DNA of 5,906 bases from Gammaproteobacteria bacterium. GTDB lineage: Bacteria; Pseudomonadota; Gammaproteobacteria; Thiohalorhabdales; Thiohalorhabdaceae. The DNA is taken from NCBI GenBank assembly GCA_018609925.1, contig JAHEOG010000194.1:1-5906 (forward strand), read 5' to 3'. The notes beneath the pieces were generated by a model. It made no database searches, had not been told where the DNA came from, and saw only the letters and a program-made list of their open reading frames with translations. The translations under genes and the position numbers were made by a program. Positions within the stretch are counted from its first letter, which is position 1; each line of letters starts with the position of its first letter. Below are positions 4,896-5,906 of this stretch, in pieces.

Positions 4896-5906
4896 TTACA
4901 ACAGGTACCACGTCCCCCCGCCGCCCAGCAGCACCACAGTAAGGGTGCCCATTACGAGGAGCCCCATCCGCGGTCCTGCCACCACCGTTGTTAATACCCC
5001 CTTCACCGCGGTATTGACCCCAGCGGCCAGGACCACTCCCCCCGAGGCCGTCTCGCCAGCAAGGCCCTTTTCCGCCATACGGGCCAGGGAAAGGGTGATG
5101 GCGTCCACGTCGGTTAGCCCGGAAAGCCCCGCCAAAATGTAGATTCCGGACTCCCCGAACCAGACTTGGGCCCCTTCCGCGAGGAGCATGATCCCGGCTA
5201 GAAGGGCCCCGAACTGGAGGGCGGGCCGGAGCTCGAAGGGATTGCGCAGGTCCACCTCCTCTTCCGCCTGCGTCCGGGGGGCCCACCACCACAGGAGGGT
5301 GGCCCCGGCGGCTCCCAGAATGGTCATGGTTACCAGGGCTGGAGTCAGCCGGGGCAGGAGCCCCGCATTGACCACTGCCACCTCCAACAGGATGCGGGGG
5401 AACATGGTGGCAGCCGCAATGACGATCCCGGCGGCCAGTAGGCGCCGGGGTGCGGCCCCGCCTCCGGTCAGCCGGGCCAGGCTGAGGGTGGTAGCGGTGG
5501 ATGAGCTGAGTCCCCCGAAGAGGGCGGTGACCGGGATCCCTCGGCTCGGGCCCAGAACCTTCATGGCGAAATAGCCCACGAAGGAAATGGCTACGATGAG
5601 CACAACCAGCCACCAGAGGGCATAGGGGTTGATCGCCTGCCAAGGACCCAAGCCCCGGTTGGGCAGGATCGGCAGGATGACCACCGAGATCAGCGCCAGC
5701 TTGAGGACCGCCAGCAGCTCTTCCTCTGTGAGCCGGCGGATCCAGGCGTGGAGGACCGGCTTGAGCCGGAGCAGGAAAGCGGTAATGACGGCCCCGGCGC
5801 CGGCGATGCTGGTGTGGCCGGTAACTGCCAGAGCGCCCAGGGCAAAGGTGAGCAGGGCAGCCACCACGGTGGTGACGCCGTAGTCGGGATCGGCCCCCGC
5901 CCGGAC
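4896..5906 (-). CDS. MgtC/SapB-family membrane protein with C-terminal DUF4010 domain (runs off right edge)
   Basis: 336 residues of a membrane protein, open to the window edge. Full-length members have about 410-430 residues, so the first 80-100 are missing. The frame continues upstream of the GTG at 5867 with DPDYGVTT, a family-like lead into VVAALLTFALGALA, so 5867 is not the start. Visible first is the end of the MgtC/SapB domain (to about residue 60, HAWIRRLTEEE), then the DUF4010 part with roughly eight to ten hydrophobic segments. These include KLALISVVILPILP, WWLVVLIVAISFVGYFAM, LLAAGIVIAAATMFPRILLE, ALVTMTILGAAGATLLWWW and MGLLVMGTLTVVLL. One cytoplasmic or periplasmic linker, RTQAEEEVDLRNPFELRP, breaks it in two halves. 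Each half contains a similar LSLAR-ending motif (see findings). The protein sits in the inner membrane and its transported substrate, if any, is unknown. MgtC relatives are linked to magnesium limitation. It ends TAA at 4896-4898. Confidence 0.9.
   Translation of the reverse strand, partial: VRAGADPDYGVTTVVAALLTFALGALAVTGHTSIAGAGAVITAFLLRLKPVLHAWIRRLTEEELLAVLKLALISVVILPILPNRGLGPWQAINPYALWWLVVLIVAISFVGYFAMKVLGPSRGIPVTALFGGLSSSTATTLSLARLTGGGAAPRRLLAAGIVIAAATMFPRILLEVAVVNAGLLPRLTPALVTMTILGAAGATLLWWWAPRTQAEEEVDLRNPFELRPALQFGALLAGIMLLAEGAQVWFGESGIYILAGLSGLTDVDAITLSLARMAEKGLAGETASGGVVLAAGVNTAVKGVLTTVVAGPRMGLLVMGTLTVVLLGGGGTWYLL

Noticed and set aside
4843..5643. 266-residue minus-strand frame overlapping the MgtC-family gene
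   Set aside because: Composition is extremely rich in Gly, Pro, Arg and His, the mark of a wrong frame across the real membrane-protein gene.

Overview
The window is GC-rich, compactly coded bacterial chromosome. The gene families, their architectures (an FtsH of ordinary proteobacterial layout, a YhdN-like DUF1992 protein, a DUF72/YecE protein) and the codon choice suggest a high-GC proteobacterium, probably a gammaproteobacterium. The genus cannot be read from this sequence. No rRNA, tRNA, CRISPR array, insertion sequence or phage gene was seen.

Layout from left to right. (1) At 1-271 on the minus strand lies the N-terminal part of an ABC-transporter ATPase that runs off the left edge. It appears to start at a rare ATT codon behind a good Shine-Dalgarno. 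(2) Divergent from it is a 123-residue DUF1992/YhdN-like gene (405-776), with a perfect TATAAT -10 box at 329-334. (3) A 379-bp gap (777-1155) separates this gene from a convergent minus-strand gene. It holds one strong hairpin near each gene end. (4) The minus-strand gene at 1156-1470 encodes a small acidic protein of unknown function with a C-x2-C-x2-C motif. (5) A 450-bp gene-free stretch (1471-1922) contains direct and inverted repeats and an AT-rich patch. (6) A DUF72 (YecE-like) gene starts at a TTG (1923-2660). (7) A 214-bp leader holds a good match to a heat-shock (sigma-32) promoter. (8) A full-length ftsH follows (2875-4872). (9) Convergent with ftsH after only 23 bp is the C-terminal part of an MgtC/SapB-DUF4010 membrane protein (4896-5906, minus), which runs off the right edge.

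How the genes work together. The genes do not form one pathway. The strongest functional reading is envelope and protein quality control around ftsH, whose leader looks heat-shock responsive, as known for ftsH/hflB in enterobacteria. The neighbouring MgtC-family gene is suggestive, because FtsH is known to degrade MgtC in Salmonella, but the convergent arrangement means the two are not co-transcribed. ftsH here does not sit in the usual rlmE-ftsH-folP neighbourhood, so it may be a second copy or a relocated one. I found no convincing sign of a wholly new multi-gene system. The items most worth checking are the ATT start, the heat-shock-type promoter and structured leader of ftsH, and the orphan CxxCxxC protein.
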